Source of the DNA: Streptosporangiales bacterium
GTDB taxonomy: Bacteria; Actinomycetota; Actinomycetes; Streptosporangiales; Streptosporangiaceae
Length of the DNA stretch: 64,000 nt
Assembly: GCA_009380095.1 (NCBI GenBank)
Contig: WHSL01000002.1
Coordinates: 1-64,000, forward strand
Direction: 5' to 3'
Shown here: one piece after another, positions 35,337 to 43,625 of the stretch
Layout of the letters: every line of letters begins with the position of its first letter
Position numbering within the stretch: the first letter of the stretch is position 1
Translations under genes and position numbers: made by a program
Notes under the pieces: generated by a model
What the model saw: only the letters and a program-made list of their open reading frames with translations
The model's database searches: none
Told to the model about the DNA's origin: nothing

Positions 35337-36833
35337 TCAGATCGCGGCGGAGGCGAGATCCTCCGCGATCTGTACCAGCGTCCGCGCGGCCACTCCTGTT
35401 CCCCCCTTGGGGGTGTACCCGTAGGGCTCCCCCGAGTTGAAGGAGGGGCCGGCGATGTCGATGTGCGCCCAGGCCACGTCGGCCGGCACGAACTCCTTCA
35501 GGAAGATGCCCGCGACGAGCATGCCACCCCAGCGCTCGCCGGACACGTTCGCGATGTCGGCCACCGTCGAGTCGAGCGACTTGCGCAGCTCGGGCGGGAG
35601 CGGCATCGGCCACACCGACTCGCCCGCGCGGCCCGCCGCATCGGTGACGCCCGTACGCGCGTCGTCGGTGTTGCCCATCACCGCGGACACCCGATTGCCC
35701 AGCGCGACCATCTGCGCGCCGGTCAGCGTCGCGACGTCGATCATCAGGTCCGGCTCGTCCTCGGTGGCGCGGACCAGCGCGTCGGCCATCACCAGCCGGC
35801 CCTCGGCGTCGGTGTTGAGCACCTCGACGGTGGTGCCGCCGTAGATGGTGAGCACGTCGGACGGGCGCTGCGCGGTGCCGCTCGGCATGTTCTCCGCGAT
35901 GGCCAGGTATCCGACCACGTTGACGGCGGGCGCGAGCGCCGCGATGGCCTGCATCGCGGCGAGCACCGCGGCGGCGCCGCCCATGTCGGACTTCATGGTC
36001 TCCATGGACGTGGACGGCTTCAGCGACAGGCCGCCGGAGTCGAACGTGATGCCCTTGCCGATCAGCGCGAGCGTCTTGGTGGCCGAGGGATGCCGGTACG
36101 CGATGCGGACGAGCCGCGGCGGGTTGGCCGAGCCCTGCCCGACGCCGACGATGCCACCGTAGCCGCCCTCCACCAGCGCGGCCTCGTCCAGCACCTCGAC
36201 CTCGAGGCCCGCGGTCCGGCCGACCTCCTCGGCGGTGGCGGCCAGGTCCTCCGGGTGCAGGTCGCAGGGGGCGGCGTTGACCAGGTCGCGGACCAGGTGC
36301 ACCGCACCGGCCAGCGCCTCGGCCCGGCGCAGCGCGGCCTCCGCGCCCGGCGCGGGAAGCGTGAAGACGACCTCACCGACCGGCGGACGCCGGCTGCCGT
36401 TCGTGCGGTAGCGCAGGTAGGCGTAGTTGCCGAGCAGGGCGCCGAGCGCGACGGCCTCGGCCTCGGCGTCCGTACGGGCCGGCAGCGCGACGGCCACCCG
36501 GTCCCGCCCGGCCAGCGCGCGCAGTGCGGCGCCGGCGGCGCGGCGCAGCGTCTCGGGGTCGAAGTCGCCCTTGGGGGCCTTGCCGAGCCCCACCACGAGA
36601 ACGAGCGGCGCGCTGAGCGCACCGCTCGTGGGGAGCCTGTTGATCTCCTCGGCGTCGCCGGTGGCGCCGATCGCGCCGAGGGAGGCGGCGAGGCCGCCAC
36701 CGAGCGCTCGGTCGACCTCCTCCGCACCGGGGGCGAGGACCGGGCCGGACGGCCCGGAGGTGACGCCGATCACGACGGCGTTCACATCGAGGGTGGAAAC
36801 GGAGTCCGGGTGCAGTGAAGTCGACGTGCTCAC
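35337..36833 (-). CDS. pepA: Leucyl aminopeptidase (M17)
   Basis: Cytoplasmic two-metal aminopeptidase, 498 residues. The N-terminal macro-like domain is followed by the catalytic M17 domain: VHLVRDLVNAAPCDLHPEDL, IGKGITFDSGGLSLKPSTSM with the metal lysine and aspartate, MKSDMGGAAAVL, NTDAEGRLVMADAL (family signature with Asp and Glu metal ligands and arginine) and ATLTGAQMVALG. The GTG at 36833 is preceded at 7 bases by TAGCAT, so the message looks leaderless. It is divergent from the shikimate-kinase-like gene. Confidence 0.96.
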   Translation of the reverse strand: MSTSTSLHPDSVSTLDVNAVVIGVTSGPSGPVLAPGAEEVDRALGGGLAASLGAIGATGDAEEINRLPTSGALSAPLVLVVGLGKAPKGDFDPETLRRAAGAALRALAGRDRVAVALPARTDAEAEAVALGALLGNYAYLRYRTNGSRRPPVGEVVFTLPAPGAEAALRRAEALAGAVHLVRDLVNAAPCDLHPEDLAATAEEVGRTAGLEVEVLDEAALVEGGYGGIVGVGQGSANPPRLVRIAYRHPSATKTLALIGKGITFDSGGLSLKPSTSMETMKSDMGGAAAVLAAMQAIAALAPAVNVVGYLAIAENMPSGTAQRPSDVLTIYGGTTVEVLNTDAEGRLVMADALVRATEDEPDLMIDVATLTGAQMVALGNRVSAVMGNTDDARTGVTDAAGRAGESVWPMPLPPELRKSLDSTVADIANVSGERWGGMLVAGIFLKEFVPADVAWAHIDIAGPSFNSGEPYGYTPKGGTGVAARTLVQIAEDLASAAI

Positions 36834-36840
36834 GCGCTCG

Positions 36841-36846
36841 ATGCTA
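36841..36846 (-). promoter_or_regulatory. -10 box for leaderless pepA transcript
   Basis: Minus-strand TAGCAT ends 7 bases before GTG 36833. Confidence 0.45.
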
Positions 36847-36877
36847 GTCCGCCCCACGAGCGGGTAGGGCCACCCCC

Positions 36878-37507
36878 ATGGATCACGGCCGGTCGATCAA
36901 CGGCACGGACGACCCCCCCTCGACCGTTTCGGCGGCGCGCGCCCCCCAGCGGACACCCCCTCCCGAACCCCGCAGAGTGCTGCTGATGGGGATGATGGGG
37001 ACGGGCAAGACCACCATCGGCCACCGGCTCGCCGAGCTCACCGGCTGGCCGTACGAGGACAACGACGACCTCGTACGGTCGGTGGCCGGCCTCGGCCCGG
37101 ACCGGTTGCTGGCGGAGCGGGGAGTCGCCGCGCTCCGGGACGCCGAGTCGCGGGCACTCGGAATCGCGCTGCGGACGCCGCCGCCCCTCGTCGCCTCGGT
37201 GGCGGCGGGCGTGGTGACCGCGGCGGAGGACCGTACGCGGTTGCGCGACGGCGGCTTCGTGGTGTGGCTGCAGGCCCCGCTCGAGCTGCTGGCGGAGCGG
37301 GTCGCGGAAGGGCCCACGCGGCCCTGGCTGGGCGACCACCCGCTGGAGGCGCTGACCAAGCTCTACGAAGGGCGCGAGCCGCTGTACGCGGAGGTGGCCA
37401 CGGTCGCCGTGGACGTCGCGGACCGTACGCCGGACGCCATCGCCGGGGAGATCCTCGAGGCGATGGGCGGCCGCTCGGCGGGCCGCAGCTCCACGCTCTC
37501 CTCCTGA
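36878..37507 (+). CDS. Shikimate-kinase-like P-loop kinase
   Basis: The 209-residue protein has a disordered N-terminal 32 residues, then a small kinase fold: Walker A GMMGTGKTTIG, DNDDLVRSVAG in place of the DxD shikimate motif, a VVWLQAPLELLAERV strand-helix and RPWLGDHPLEALTKLYEGREPLYAEVA, the lid and adenine-binding region typical of shikimate kinases. It is far from any aro gene, and true AroK is usually in the aromatic operon, so the substrate may differ. It is read divergently from pepA and upstream of an ABC exporter. Confidence 0.82.
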   Translation: MDHGRSINGTDDPPSTVSAARAPQRTPPPEPRRVLLMGMMGTGKTTIGHRLAELTGWPYEDNDDLVRSVAGLGPDRLLAERGVAALRDAESRALGIALRTPPPLVASVAAGVVTAAEDRTRLRDGGFVVWLQAPLELLAERVAEGPTRPWLGDHPLEALTKLYEGREPLYAEVATVAVDVADRTPDAIAGEILEAMGGRSAGRSSTLSS

Positions 37508-37536
37508 CCCGGACGGTGCGTCGTCGTACGAGCCTC

Positions 37537-37542
37537 TAACCT
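37537..37542 (+). promoter_or_regulatory. -10 box for leaderless ABC ATPase transcript
   Basis: TAACCT lies exactly 7 bases before GTG 37550, with no ribosome binding site between. Confidence 0.5.
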
Positions 37543-37549
37543 CTGCTCT

Positions 37550-38497
37550 GTGACCCCAGCCCCCGCGCTCCGCCTCGACGCCGTGGTGCGCGACTTCGGC
37601 GGGGTCCGCGCGCTGGACGGCGTCACGCTGGACATCGCGCCCGGCGAGGTGGTGGGCCTGCTCGGGCACAACGGGGCGGGCAAGACGACGCTGGTGCGGG
37701 TGGCCGCGGGCCTGCTCGCGGCGAGCGCGGGGACCGTACGGACCCTCGGCCGCGACCCGGTGCGCGACGGGGTGGCGGTGCGCGCCCTGATCGGCGTGCT
37801 GCCCACGTGCTCACCGCTGGACCTGCGCCTGTCCGCGCTCGCCAACCTGCGCTTCGCCGGCGAGGTGTTCGGGGTTGATCCGGACGTGCTGCCCCGCCGC
37901 GTCGTCCGGCTGCTCGAGGAGTTCGACCTCGCGGACCGCGCGCACGAGCGGGTGGAGGCGTTCAGCGCGGGCATGCGGCAGCGGCTGGCGCTGGCCCGGG
38001 TGCTGCTGCACGAGCCGGAGCTGCTGCTGCTCGACGAGCCGTCGTCCGCGCTGGACCCGCTGGCCGTACGGATGGTGCGGGAGCTGATCGGCCGGCTGTC
38101 CCGGGTGCAGGGGCGCACGGTGGTGCTCTGCACGCACGATCTCGCGGAGGCGCAGCAGCTCTGCGACCGGGTGATCGTGCTGGACCGGGGGCGGGTGGTG
38201 GCGGCCGGCGCGCCCGCGGAGCTGACCGCCGGGCTCGCGGCGGGCGCCGTGGAGGTGGAGGTGGACCCGGCCGACGTGGACGCGGCGGCGGCCGTGCTGG
38301 AGCGGGCGGACGGCGTGCGGGTGGAGGGGGCGCGGGTGGAGGGGGCGCGGCTGCGCGGCTCCGGGATCCCGCGCGCGGCGCTGCCCCGGCTCGTCGAGGA
38401 GCTCGTCGCGGCGGGGGTGCGGGTGTACGGGGTGCACCCGTACGAGCCGAGCCTCGAAGAGGTCTACGTGGCGCTCTACCAGGGACGGCCGCGGTGA
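37550..38497 (+). CDS. ABC exporter ATP-binding protein
   Basis: ATPase subunit of an ABC-2-type exporter, 315 residues. Walker A GHNGAGKTTL (about 41-50), Q-loop region VLPTCSPLDLRL with the glutamine replaced, signature FSAGMRQRLALARVLL, Walker B ELLLLDEPSSALDPLAV and switch histidine CTHDLAEAQQL. The C-terminal 70 residues form a small beta domain with an in-tandem VRVEGARVEGARLRGSG stretch. The stop overlaps the permease start as GTGA. The exported compound is unknown. Confidence 0.92.
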   Translation: MTPAPALRLDAVVRDFGGVRALDGVTLDIAPGEVVGLLGHNGAGKTTLVRVAAGLLAASAGTVRTLGRDPVRDGVAVRALIGVLPTCSPLDLRLSALANLRFAGEVFGVDPDVLPRRVVRLLEEFDLADRAHERVEAFSAGMRQRLALARVLLHEPELLLLDEPSSALDPLAVRMVRELIGRLSRVQGRTVVLCTHDLAEAQQLCDRVIVLDRGRVVAAGAPAELTAGLAAGAVEVEVDPADVDAAAAVLERADGVRVEGARVEGARLRGSGIPRAALPRLVEELVAAGVRVYGVHPYEPSLEEVYVALYQGRPR

Positions 38498-39309
38498 ACC
38501 GGCGGGGGATCCGGGCCGTGGTCCGGCGCGACCTGGCGATCGTGGCGCGCAGCCGGGCCGTGATGCTGCCGCTGATCATCCTGCCCGTGCTGTTCCTGGT
38601 GCTGCTGCCGGCGGCGATCGCGGCCGTGGTCTCCCGGCTGCCCGCGACGGTGCCGGACGAGGCCGAGGGCGTCATGGCGCGGCTGCCCGCGGATGTGCTG
38701 GCCGCGCTCCCCGAGCAGCCGGGCGCGCGGATCGCGGTGGTGGCGGTGACCTTCCTGCTGCCACCGCTGACGATGATCGTGCCGCTGATGGTGGCCCAGG
38801 TGATCGCCACCGACGCGATCGCCGGCGAGCGGGAGCGCGGCACGCTGGAGGGGCTCCTGCTCACCCCGCTGTCCGACCGCGAGCTGCTGGTCGCAAAGCT
38901 GCTCACCGCGCTGATCCCGGCTCTGGCGGTGGAGCTCGCCGGGGCGCTGCTCTACACGGTCGTGGTGGACGTGCTCCTGTGGCCGTACACGCACGCGCTG
39001 GTGCTGCCGACCGCCGGGTGGCTGGCGCTGGTGCTGTGGCTCGGGCCGGCCGTGGCGGCGGCGGGCCTCGGCATCGCCGTGCTGGTGTCCGCGCGGGTGG
39101 GGACCGTACAGGGCGCGTCGCAGATCTCCGGAGTGGCGGTGCTGCCGGTGGTCTTCCTCGCGCTCGGGCAGGTCACCGGGCTGCTATTCGTCGGCGCCGG
39201 GCTGATCCTCGTCGTGGGCGTGGTGTTCTGGGGGCTCGCGGCGCTCTTCGCCTACCTCTCCACCCGGATGCTCCGCCGGGAACGCCTCGGCGCCCGCCTC
39301 GCCCGCTGA
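38494..39309 (+). CDS. ABC-2-type exporter permease
   Basis: Membrane partner of the preceding ATPase, 271 residues with six predicted helices, for example MLPLIILPVLFLVLLPAAI, VVAVTFLLPPLTMIVPLMVA, WLALVLWLGPAVAAAGLGIA and LLFVGAGLILVVGVVFWGLA. It has the large loop after helix 1 and the AGERERGTLEGLLLTPLSDRELLVAKLL segment typical of NatB/ABC-2 permeases. GTG 38494 overlaps the ATPase stop, which indicates coupled translation in equal amounts. Confidence 0.9.
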   Translation: MNRRGIRAVVRRDLAIVARSRAVMLPLIILPVLFLVLLPAAIAAVVSRLPATVPDEAEGVMARLPADVLAALPEQPGARIAVVAVTFLLPPLTMIVPLMVAQVIATDAIAGERERGTLEGLLLTPLSDRELLVAKLLTALIPALAVELAGALLYTVVVDVLLWPYTHALVLPTAGWLALVLWLGPAVAAAGLGIAVLVSARVGTVQGASQISGVAVLPVVFLALGQVTGLLFVGAGLILVVGVVFWGLAALFAYLSTRMLRRERLGARLAR

Positions 39310-39362
39310 GCTGGCAGCCGTTTTGACGGATCGCCTGGTCTCGTGCTCGACTGCGGCTCGCC

Positions 39363-40391
39363 ATGGATGTGGAACTGCTGGGCACCGGAGGGCCGGACGG
39401 CTGGCCGGCGGCGGACTGCCGCTGCGCCTCCTGCCGGCGCGCGCTCGCCGCGGGGGAGCCGCGGGCGCCGCTGCGGGTACGCATCGGCGGGCGCTTCGAG
39501 CCGCCCGGCTCCGCCCCGCCGCCCGGCCACACCATGATCAACTTCGTCGGCGGGTACGAGCTCACCGGCCCGGCCATCCGGCTCATCTACGCCGCGCGGC
39601 CGCCGCAGGGCGCGCCCGTACCGCCGGCCGGCGGCTACGACGTGGCGCTCGTCGACCTGCTGGACGCGCCCGAGACGCTCGGGGCGCTGCGCCGGCTCGG
39701 GGCGGCGGGCCCGCACACCGACGTGATCGCCGTCGGCCTCGACCACCGTGTCTCCTCGCCCGCCGAGCTGTACCGGCGTGCCGCGTACTGGGGGGTCCGG
39801 GTGGTGCCGGACCGTACGCCGCTGCGGCCGGTGGGTACGGTGCCGCGGCCGCGGCCGCGGCCGGACCGGGTGCTGCTGCTCGGCGGCGCGCGCTCCGGCA
39901 AGTCCGCCGAGGCGGAGCGGCGGCTGGCCGGCGAGCCGTACGTGCGGTACGTCGCCACCGGGGAGCCGGGGGACGGCGACCCCGAGTGGCGCGCGCGGGT
40001 CCAGGCGCACGTACGGCGCCGCCCGCACTGGTGGAGCACCACCGAGACGCTCGACCTGCCCGCGGCGCTGGGCCGCCCGGGGGAGGCGCTGCTGATCGAC
40101 GGCCTCGGCACCTGGCTGGCGCGCACCATGGACGAGCTCGGGCTCTGGGAGTCCGCGCGGCCCGACCTCGCGCCGCTGCACGACCGGATCGCCCGGCTGG
40201 CCGGCGCGTGGCGCGGCACCGTCGCGCACGTGGTCGCGGTCTCCGACGAGACCGGGCTGGGCGTGGTGCCGGCCACACCCGCCGGGCGGCTGTTCCGCGA
40301 CGAGCTCGGCCGGCTCAACGCGGCCATCGCCGCCGAGTCGGAGGAGGTGGCGCTGGTGGTCGCCGGTCGCGTGACGCCACTGCCTGGATGA
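39363..40391 (+). CDS. cobU: Adenosylcobinamide kinase/adenosylcobinamide-phosphate guanylyltransferase with N-terminal metallo-hydrolase-like domain
   Basis: C-terminal half is CobU: Walker A GGARSGKSAEAERRL (about 176-190), VRYVATGEPGDGDPEWRARV, HVRRRPHWWSTTETLDLPAA, LLIDGLGTWLAR and VSDETGLGVVPATPAGRLFRDELG. It phosphorylates and guanylylates adenosylcobinamide for cobamide assembly. The N-terminal 160 residues start like PhnP-type beta-lactamase-fold hydrolases (VELLGTGGPDGWP, CRCASC), but the HxHxDH metal motif is absent, so this domain is probably non-catalytic. It is coupled to cobS by an ATGA overlap. Total 342 residues. Confidence 0.92.
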   Translation: MDVELLGTGGPDGWPAADCRCASCRRALAAGEPRAPLRVRIGGRFEPPGSAPPPGHTMINFVGGYELTGPAIRLIYAARPPQGAPVPPAGGYDVALVDLLDAPETLGALRRLGAAGPHTDVIAVGLDHRVSSPAELYRRAAYWGVRVVPDRTPLRPVGTVPRPRPRPDRVLLLGGARSGKSAEAERRLAGEPYVRYVATGEPGDGDPEWRARVQAHVRRRPHWWSTTETLDLPAALGRPGEALLIDGLGTWLARTMDELGLWESARPDLAPLHDRIARLAGAWRGTVAHVVAVSDETGLGVVPATPAGRLFRDELGRLNAAIAAESEEVALVVAGRVTPLPG

Positions 40392-41179
40392 GGCCGAGCG
40401 GGCTGCGGCTCGCGGTCACCACGTTCACCGTGCTGCCGCTGCGGGCCGGGCCGGTGGACCGCGGTACGGCCGGCCGCGCCATGCTCTGGGCGCCGGTGAT
40501 GGGGGCGCTGACCGGGCTCGTCGCCGCGGCCGTGTTCGCCGGAGCGGCGCAGCTCGGCGCGGGCGGCCTGCTCGCCGCGGTGCTGGCGGTGGGCGGGACC
40601 GCGCTGTTCACCCGGGGGCTGCACCTCGACGGCCTGGCCGACGTGGCCGACGGGCTGGGCAGCGCGCGCCCGCCCGCGCAGGCCCTGGAGATCATGAAGC
40701 GGTCCGACATCGGGCCGTTCGGCGTGGCCGCGATGCTCTTCGTCGTGCTGATCCAGGTGGCGGCGGTGGCTGAGCTGGCCGCACCGGAGGCGCCGGCCGC
40801 GTTGTCGGCCGGACCGTTGGCGGCCCTACCCGTCGTGCCGTCGGCGCTGGTGATCGCATACGCGTCCAGCCGGCTCGCGATCACCTGGGCATGCCTGCGC
40901 GGAATGCCCGCGGCGCGGCCGGGCGGGCTCGGCGCGATGGTCGCGGGGACCGTACGGCTGCCGGCGGCGCTCGCGGCGACCCTGCTGCTCGCCGGGGTCG
41001 CGTTCGCCGCCGGCGGGCCCGCGCTCGTCGCCGTCGCGCTCGCGGCACCGGCCGCGGCCTTCCCGCTGCTCTGGCACGTGCTGCGCCGCCTCGGCGGGGT
41101 CACCGGGGACGTGCTCGGCGCCCTCGCCGAGACCGGCACGGTCGTCACGCTCGTCGTCGCCGCGCTGGTCATCCCGTAA
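40388..41179 (+). CDS. cobS: Adenosylcobinamide-GDP ribazoletransferase (cobalamin synthase)
   Basis: Membrane enzyme that joins adenosylcobinamide-GDP to alpha-ribazole. The 263-residue protein begins with LAVTTFTVLPLRAG, followed by the family metal motif RGLHLDGLADVADGLGSA, EIMKRSDIGPFGVAAML and several membrane helices; ASSRLAITWACLRGMPAARPGGLG is also typical. The start overlaps the cobU stop (ATGA). No cobT follows; the aldo/keto reductase is next, in the same direction. Confidence 0.95.
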   Translation: MRPSGLRLAVTTFTVLPLRAGPVDRGTAGRAMLWAPVMGALTGLVAAAVFAGAAQLGAGGLLAAVLAVGGTALFTRGLHLDGLADVADGLGSARPPAQALEIMKRSDIGPFGVAAMLFVVLIQVAAVAELAAPEAPAALSAGPLAALPVVPSALVIAYASSRLAITWACLRGMPAARPGGLGAMVAGTVRLPAALAATLLLAGVAFAAGGPALVAVALAAPAAAFPLLWHVLRRLGGVTGDVLGALAETGTVVTLVVAALVIP

Positions 41180-41248
41180 CCGATCCGCCGAAACCGGGGC
41201 GAAGGCCTGATGTGCGACACGCTTTCGGCGCCGGGAAGAATGTGAATC

Positions 41249-42250
41249 ATGGAATTCCGACACCTCGGCCGCAGTGGCCTCATGGTCAGCGAGATCTCGT
41301 ACGGCAACTGGATCACCCACGGATCGCAGGTCGAGGAGGACGCGGCGCTCGCGTGTGTCCGCGCCGCGCTCGACGCGGGCATCACGACCTTCGACACCGC
41401 GGACGTGTACGCGGGCACCCGCGCGGAGGCGGTGCTCGGCCGCGCCCTGCACGGGCAGCGCCGGGAGTCGCTGGAGATCTTCACCAAGGTCTACTGGCCG
41501 ACCGGGGGCGGGCCGAACGACCGCGGACTCTCCCGCAAGCACATCATGGAAGGCATCAACGGGTCGCTGCGCCGGCTGCAGACCGACTACGTCGACCTCT
41601 ACCAGGCCCACCGGTTCGACGTGGAGACGCCGCTGGAGGAGACGCTGCGGGCGTTCGACGACCTGGTACGGCAGGGCAAGGTGCTGTACATCGGCGTGTC
41701 CGAGTGGACCGCCGAGCAGATCGCCGCCGCGCTGAAGATCGCCGACGAGATGGGCCTCGACCGGCTGGTCTCCAACCAGCCGCAGTACAGCATGCTCTGG
41801 CGGGTCATCGAGCCCGAGGTCGTGCCGCTCTCGGAGAAGGAGGGCGTGGGTCAGATCGTCTGGTCGCCGATCGCACAGGGCGTCCTCACCGGCAAGTACC
41901 GGCCGGGGCAGCCGCCGCCCGCCGGGTCCCGCGCCACCGACGACAAGGGCGGCGCGACCAACGTCAAGCGGTGGCTGAGCGACGAGGTGCTCACCCGGGT
42001 CGAGCTGCTCCGCCCCATCGCCGACGAGCTCGGGCTGTCCATGGCGCAGCTCGCTGTGGCGTGGGTGCTGCAGAACCCGAACGTGTCGTCCGCCATCATC
42101 GGCGCCTCCCGTCCGGAACAGGTCGCCGACAACGTCAAGGCGGCGGGCGTGAAACTCGCCCCCGAGGTCATGCGCCGAATCGACGAGGCCCTCGACCCCG
42201 TCGTGGAACGCGACCCCGCCAAGACCACCAGCCCCCGCAAGCGCCCGTAG
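41249..42250 (+). CDS. Aldo/keto reductase (Kv-beta-like)
   Basis: NADPH-dependent TIM-barrel reductase, 333 residues. The tetrad D49 (TFDTADVY), Y54, K80 (EIFTKVYW) and H121 (YQAHRFD) is complete. SNQPQYSMLWRVIEPEVVPL, VWSPIAQGVLTGKY and SSAIIGASRPEQVADNVKA (cofactor-binding) match the voltage-gated-channel beta-subunit-like AKR6/YghZ group. Physiological substrate unknown. It is not in an obvious operon; a strong hairpin follows. It is not a copy of the broken reductase at 59035. Confidence 0.92.
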   Translation: MEFRHLGRSGLMVSEISYGNWITHGSQVEEDAALACVRAALDAGITTFDTADVYAGTRAEAVLGRALHGQRRESLEIFTKVYWPTGGGPNDRGLSRKHIMEGINGSLRRLQTDYVDLYQAHRFDVETPLEETLRAFDDLVRQGKVLYIGVSEWTAEQIAAALKIADEMGLDRLVSNQPQYSMLWRVIEPEVVPLSEKEGVGQIVWSPIAQGVLTGKYRPGQPPPAGSRATDDKGGATNVKRWLSDEVLTRVELLRPIADELGLSMAQLAVAWVLQNPNVSSAIIGASRPEQVADNVKAAGVKLAPEVMRRIDEALDPVVERDPAKTTSPRKRP

Positions 42251-42261
42251 TGGCCGCCCGC

Positions 42262-42297
42262 GTGGAGCGCCCTCTCTCAGGGGGAGAGGCGCTCCAC
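42262..42297. terminator. Convergent terminator overlapping the nitronate monooxygenase stop
   Basis: GTGGAGCGCC (42262-42271) pairs with GGCGCTCCAC (42288-42297), with TCTC and GAGA extending the stem inward. The minus-strand stop (42277-42279) lies near the loop. Confidence 0.65.
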
Positions 42298-43299
42298 GAT
42301 CTCGGCGGCGGGGCGTTCCTCGGCGAGGCGGAAGCCTTGGCCCGCCCAGAGTGACATCGCGTCCGGGTCGCCGGCCTTGCCCGCGGCGGCGCGCAGCGGC
42401 CGGGTCATGTGGTGGATGTGCGGATAGGCGATGGGCGCGTACGCCGAGTGCCGGCGCATGAACTCGTTGACCAGTCCGCGCGCGGGTTTGCCGGTGAACG
42501 CCCGGGTGAGTGCGGTACGGCCCGGCCGCCGCAGCGCCGCGCGGTGCACGGGATGCGTGCCCGCCTCCGGCGCCAGCAGGAACGCGGTCCCCGCCTGAGC
42601 GGCGCCCGCGCCCGCGGACCGTACGGCGGCCACCGCCGCGTCCCGCATGATCCCGCCGGCGGCCACCAGGGGCAGCCCGCTCACCGTACGGACCAGCGCG
42701 ATCAGCGGCAGCAGCCCGATCTCGCCGCCCTCCTCCGGTCCGCCCGCCGGGAACCCGGCCCGGTGCCCGCCGGCCTCCGAGCCCTGCACGACGAGCGCGT
42801 CCGCACCCGCCGCATCCGCGGCGAGCGCCTCGTCCGGCGTGGTCACCGTGACCCAGACCCGCGAGCCCCGCTCGCGCAGCGCGGCGATGCGCTCGGCGGT
42901 GGGACAGCCGAACGTGAAGCTCACCACCGGCACCGGGTCGGCCAGCAGGCCGTCGAACTTGGCGGCCCAGTCGTCGTCATCGGCACGCGGCTCGCCGAGC
43001 GTGACCCCGGCCAGGTCCGCGTCGGAGGAAATGCGTTCCGCGTACGCGCGCAGCGCCTCCGGCTCGGGCCTATCGTCGCCGGGCACGAACAGGTTGACCC
43101 CGAAGGGCGCCGAGGTCAGCGCGCGGGTCTTGGCGATGTCGCCGGCCAGCTCCGCAGCGGTGCGGTAGCCCCCGGCGAGGAAGCCGAGGCCGCCGGCGTC
43201 GCCGGCCGCCGCGGCGAGCTCCGGGGTGGACACTCCTCCGGCCATCGGCGCGGCGACCACCGGCCGCCGAGCCAGGCCTTCCAGCGGGGCGGCGGTCAC
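42277..43299 (-). CDS. Nitronate monooxygenase
   Basis: FMN-dependent TIM-barrel enzyme of the 2-nitropropane dioxygenase family, 340 residues. Features: RPVVAAPMAGGVSTPELAAA, GFLAGGYRTAAEL, GVNLFVPGDD, VVQGSEAGGHRAGF (catalytic/phosphate-binding histidine), LPLVAAGGIMRDAAV and AGAAQAGTAFLL. It oxidises propionate-3-nitronate or related toxins. The GTG at 43299 overlaps the stop of a 66-residue gene (GTGA), so both are made together. Confidence 0.9.
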   Translation of the reverse strand: MTAAPLEGLARRPVVAAPMAGGVSTPELAAAAGDAGGLGFLAGGYRTAAELAGDIAKTRALTSAPFGVNLFVPGDDRPEPEALRAYAERISSDADLAGVTLGEPRADDDDWAAKFDGLLADPVPVVSFTFGCPTAERIAALRERGSRVWVTVTTPDEALAADAAGADALVVQGSEAGGHRAGFPAGGPEEGGEIGLLPLIALVRTVSGLPLVAAGGIMRDAAVAAVRSAGAGAAQAGTAFLLAPEAGTHPVHRAALRRPGRTALTRAFTGKPARGLVNEFMRRHSAYAPIAYPHIHHMTRPLRAAAGKAGDPDAMSLWAGQGFRLAEERPAAEIVERLSP

Positions 43300-43496
43300 G
43301 ACTCGGTGTGCAGGCTCATGGTGTAGACCTCCCGGGTGCCGTCCCGCAGCGTCACCTGGTCCACCCCCTGGTCGAGCAGTTCCCGCCAGTTCTCGCCGAT
43401 CCAGGACTCGGCGTCGCCCTGTCCCGGGAACGTCTCCTGCGACATGCCGGACACCTCCCGCCCCTCGGCGGTCTCGAATCGCCAGGTCCAGCTCAC
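43296..43496 (-). CDS. Small conserved protein (66 aa) coupled to nitronate monooxygenase
   Basis: The 66-residue product starts SWTWRFETAEGREV and contains FPGQGDAESWIGENWREL and VDQVTLRDGTREVYTMSL, a pattern I recall from small actinobacterial hypothetical proteins. It is acidic, Trp-rich and probably soluble. The GTG at 43496 has a strong GGAGGAG site. The stop overlaps the next start. Function unknown. Confidence 0.8.
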   Translation of the reverse strand: MSWTWRFETAEGREVSGMSQETFPGQGDAESWIGENWRELLDQGVDQVTLRDGTREVYTMSLHTES

Positions 43497-43625
43497 CCGA
43501 TCTCCTCCTCCCGGCCGTCGGCCACTCCCGATCTTGTCACCTGTGCACCGGTTCCGGCCACGTCCCCGGAATGGGGCCCGGGGACCCAAGACGGATGAGC
43601 GGCGACGCGTCACGATGGGTGCAGC

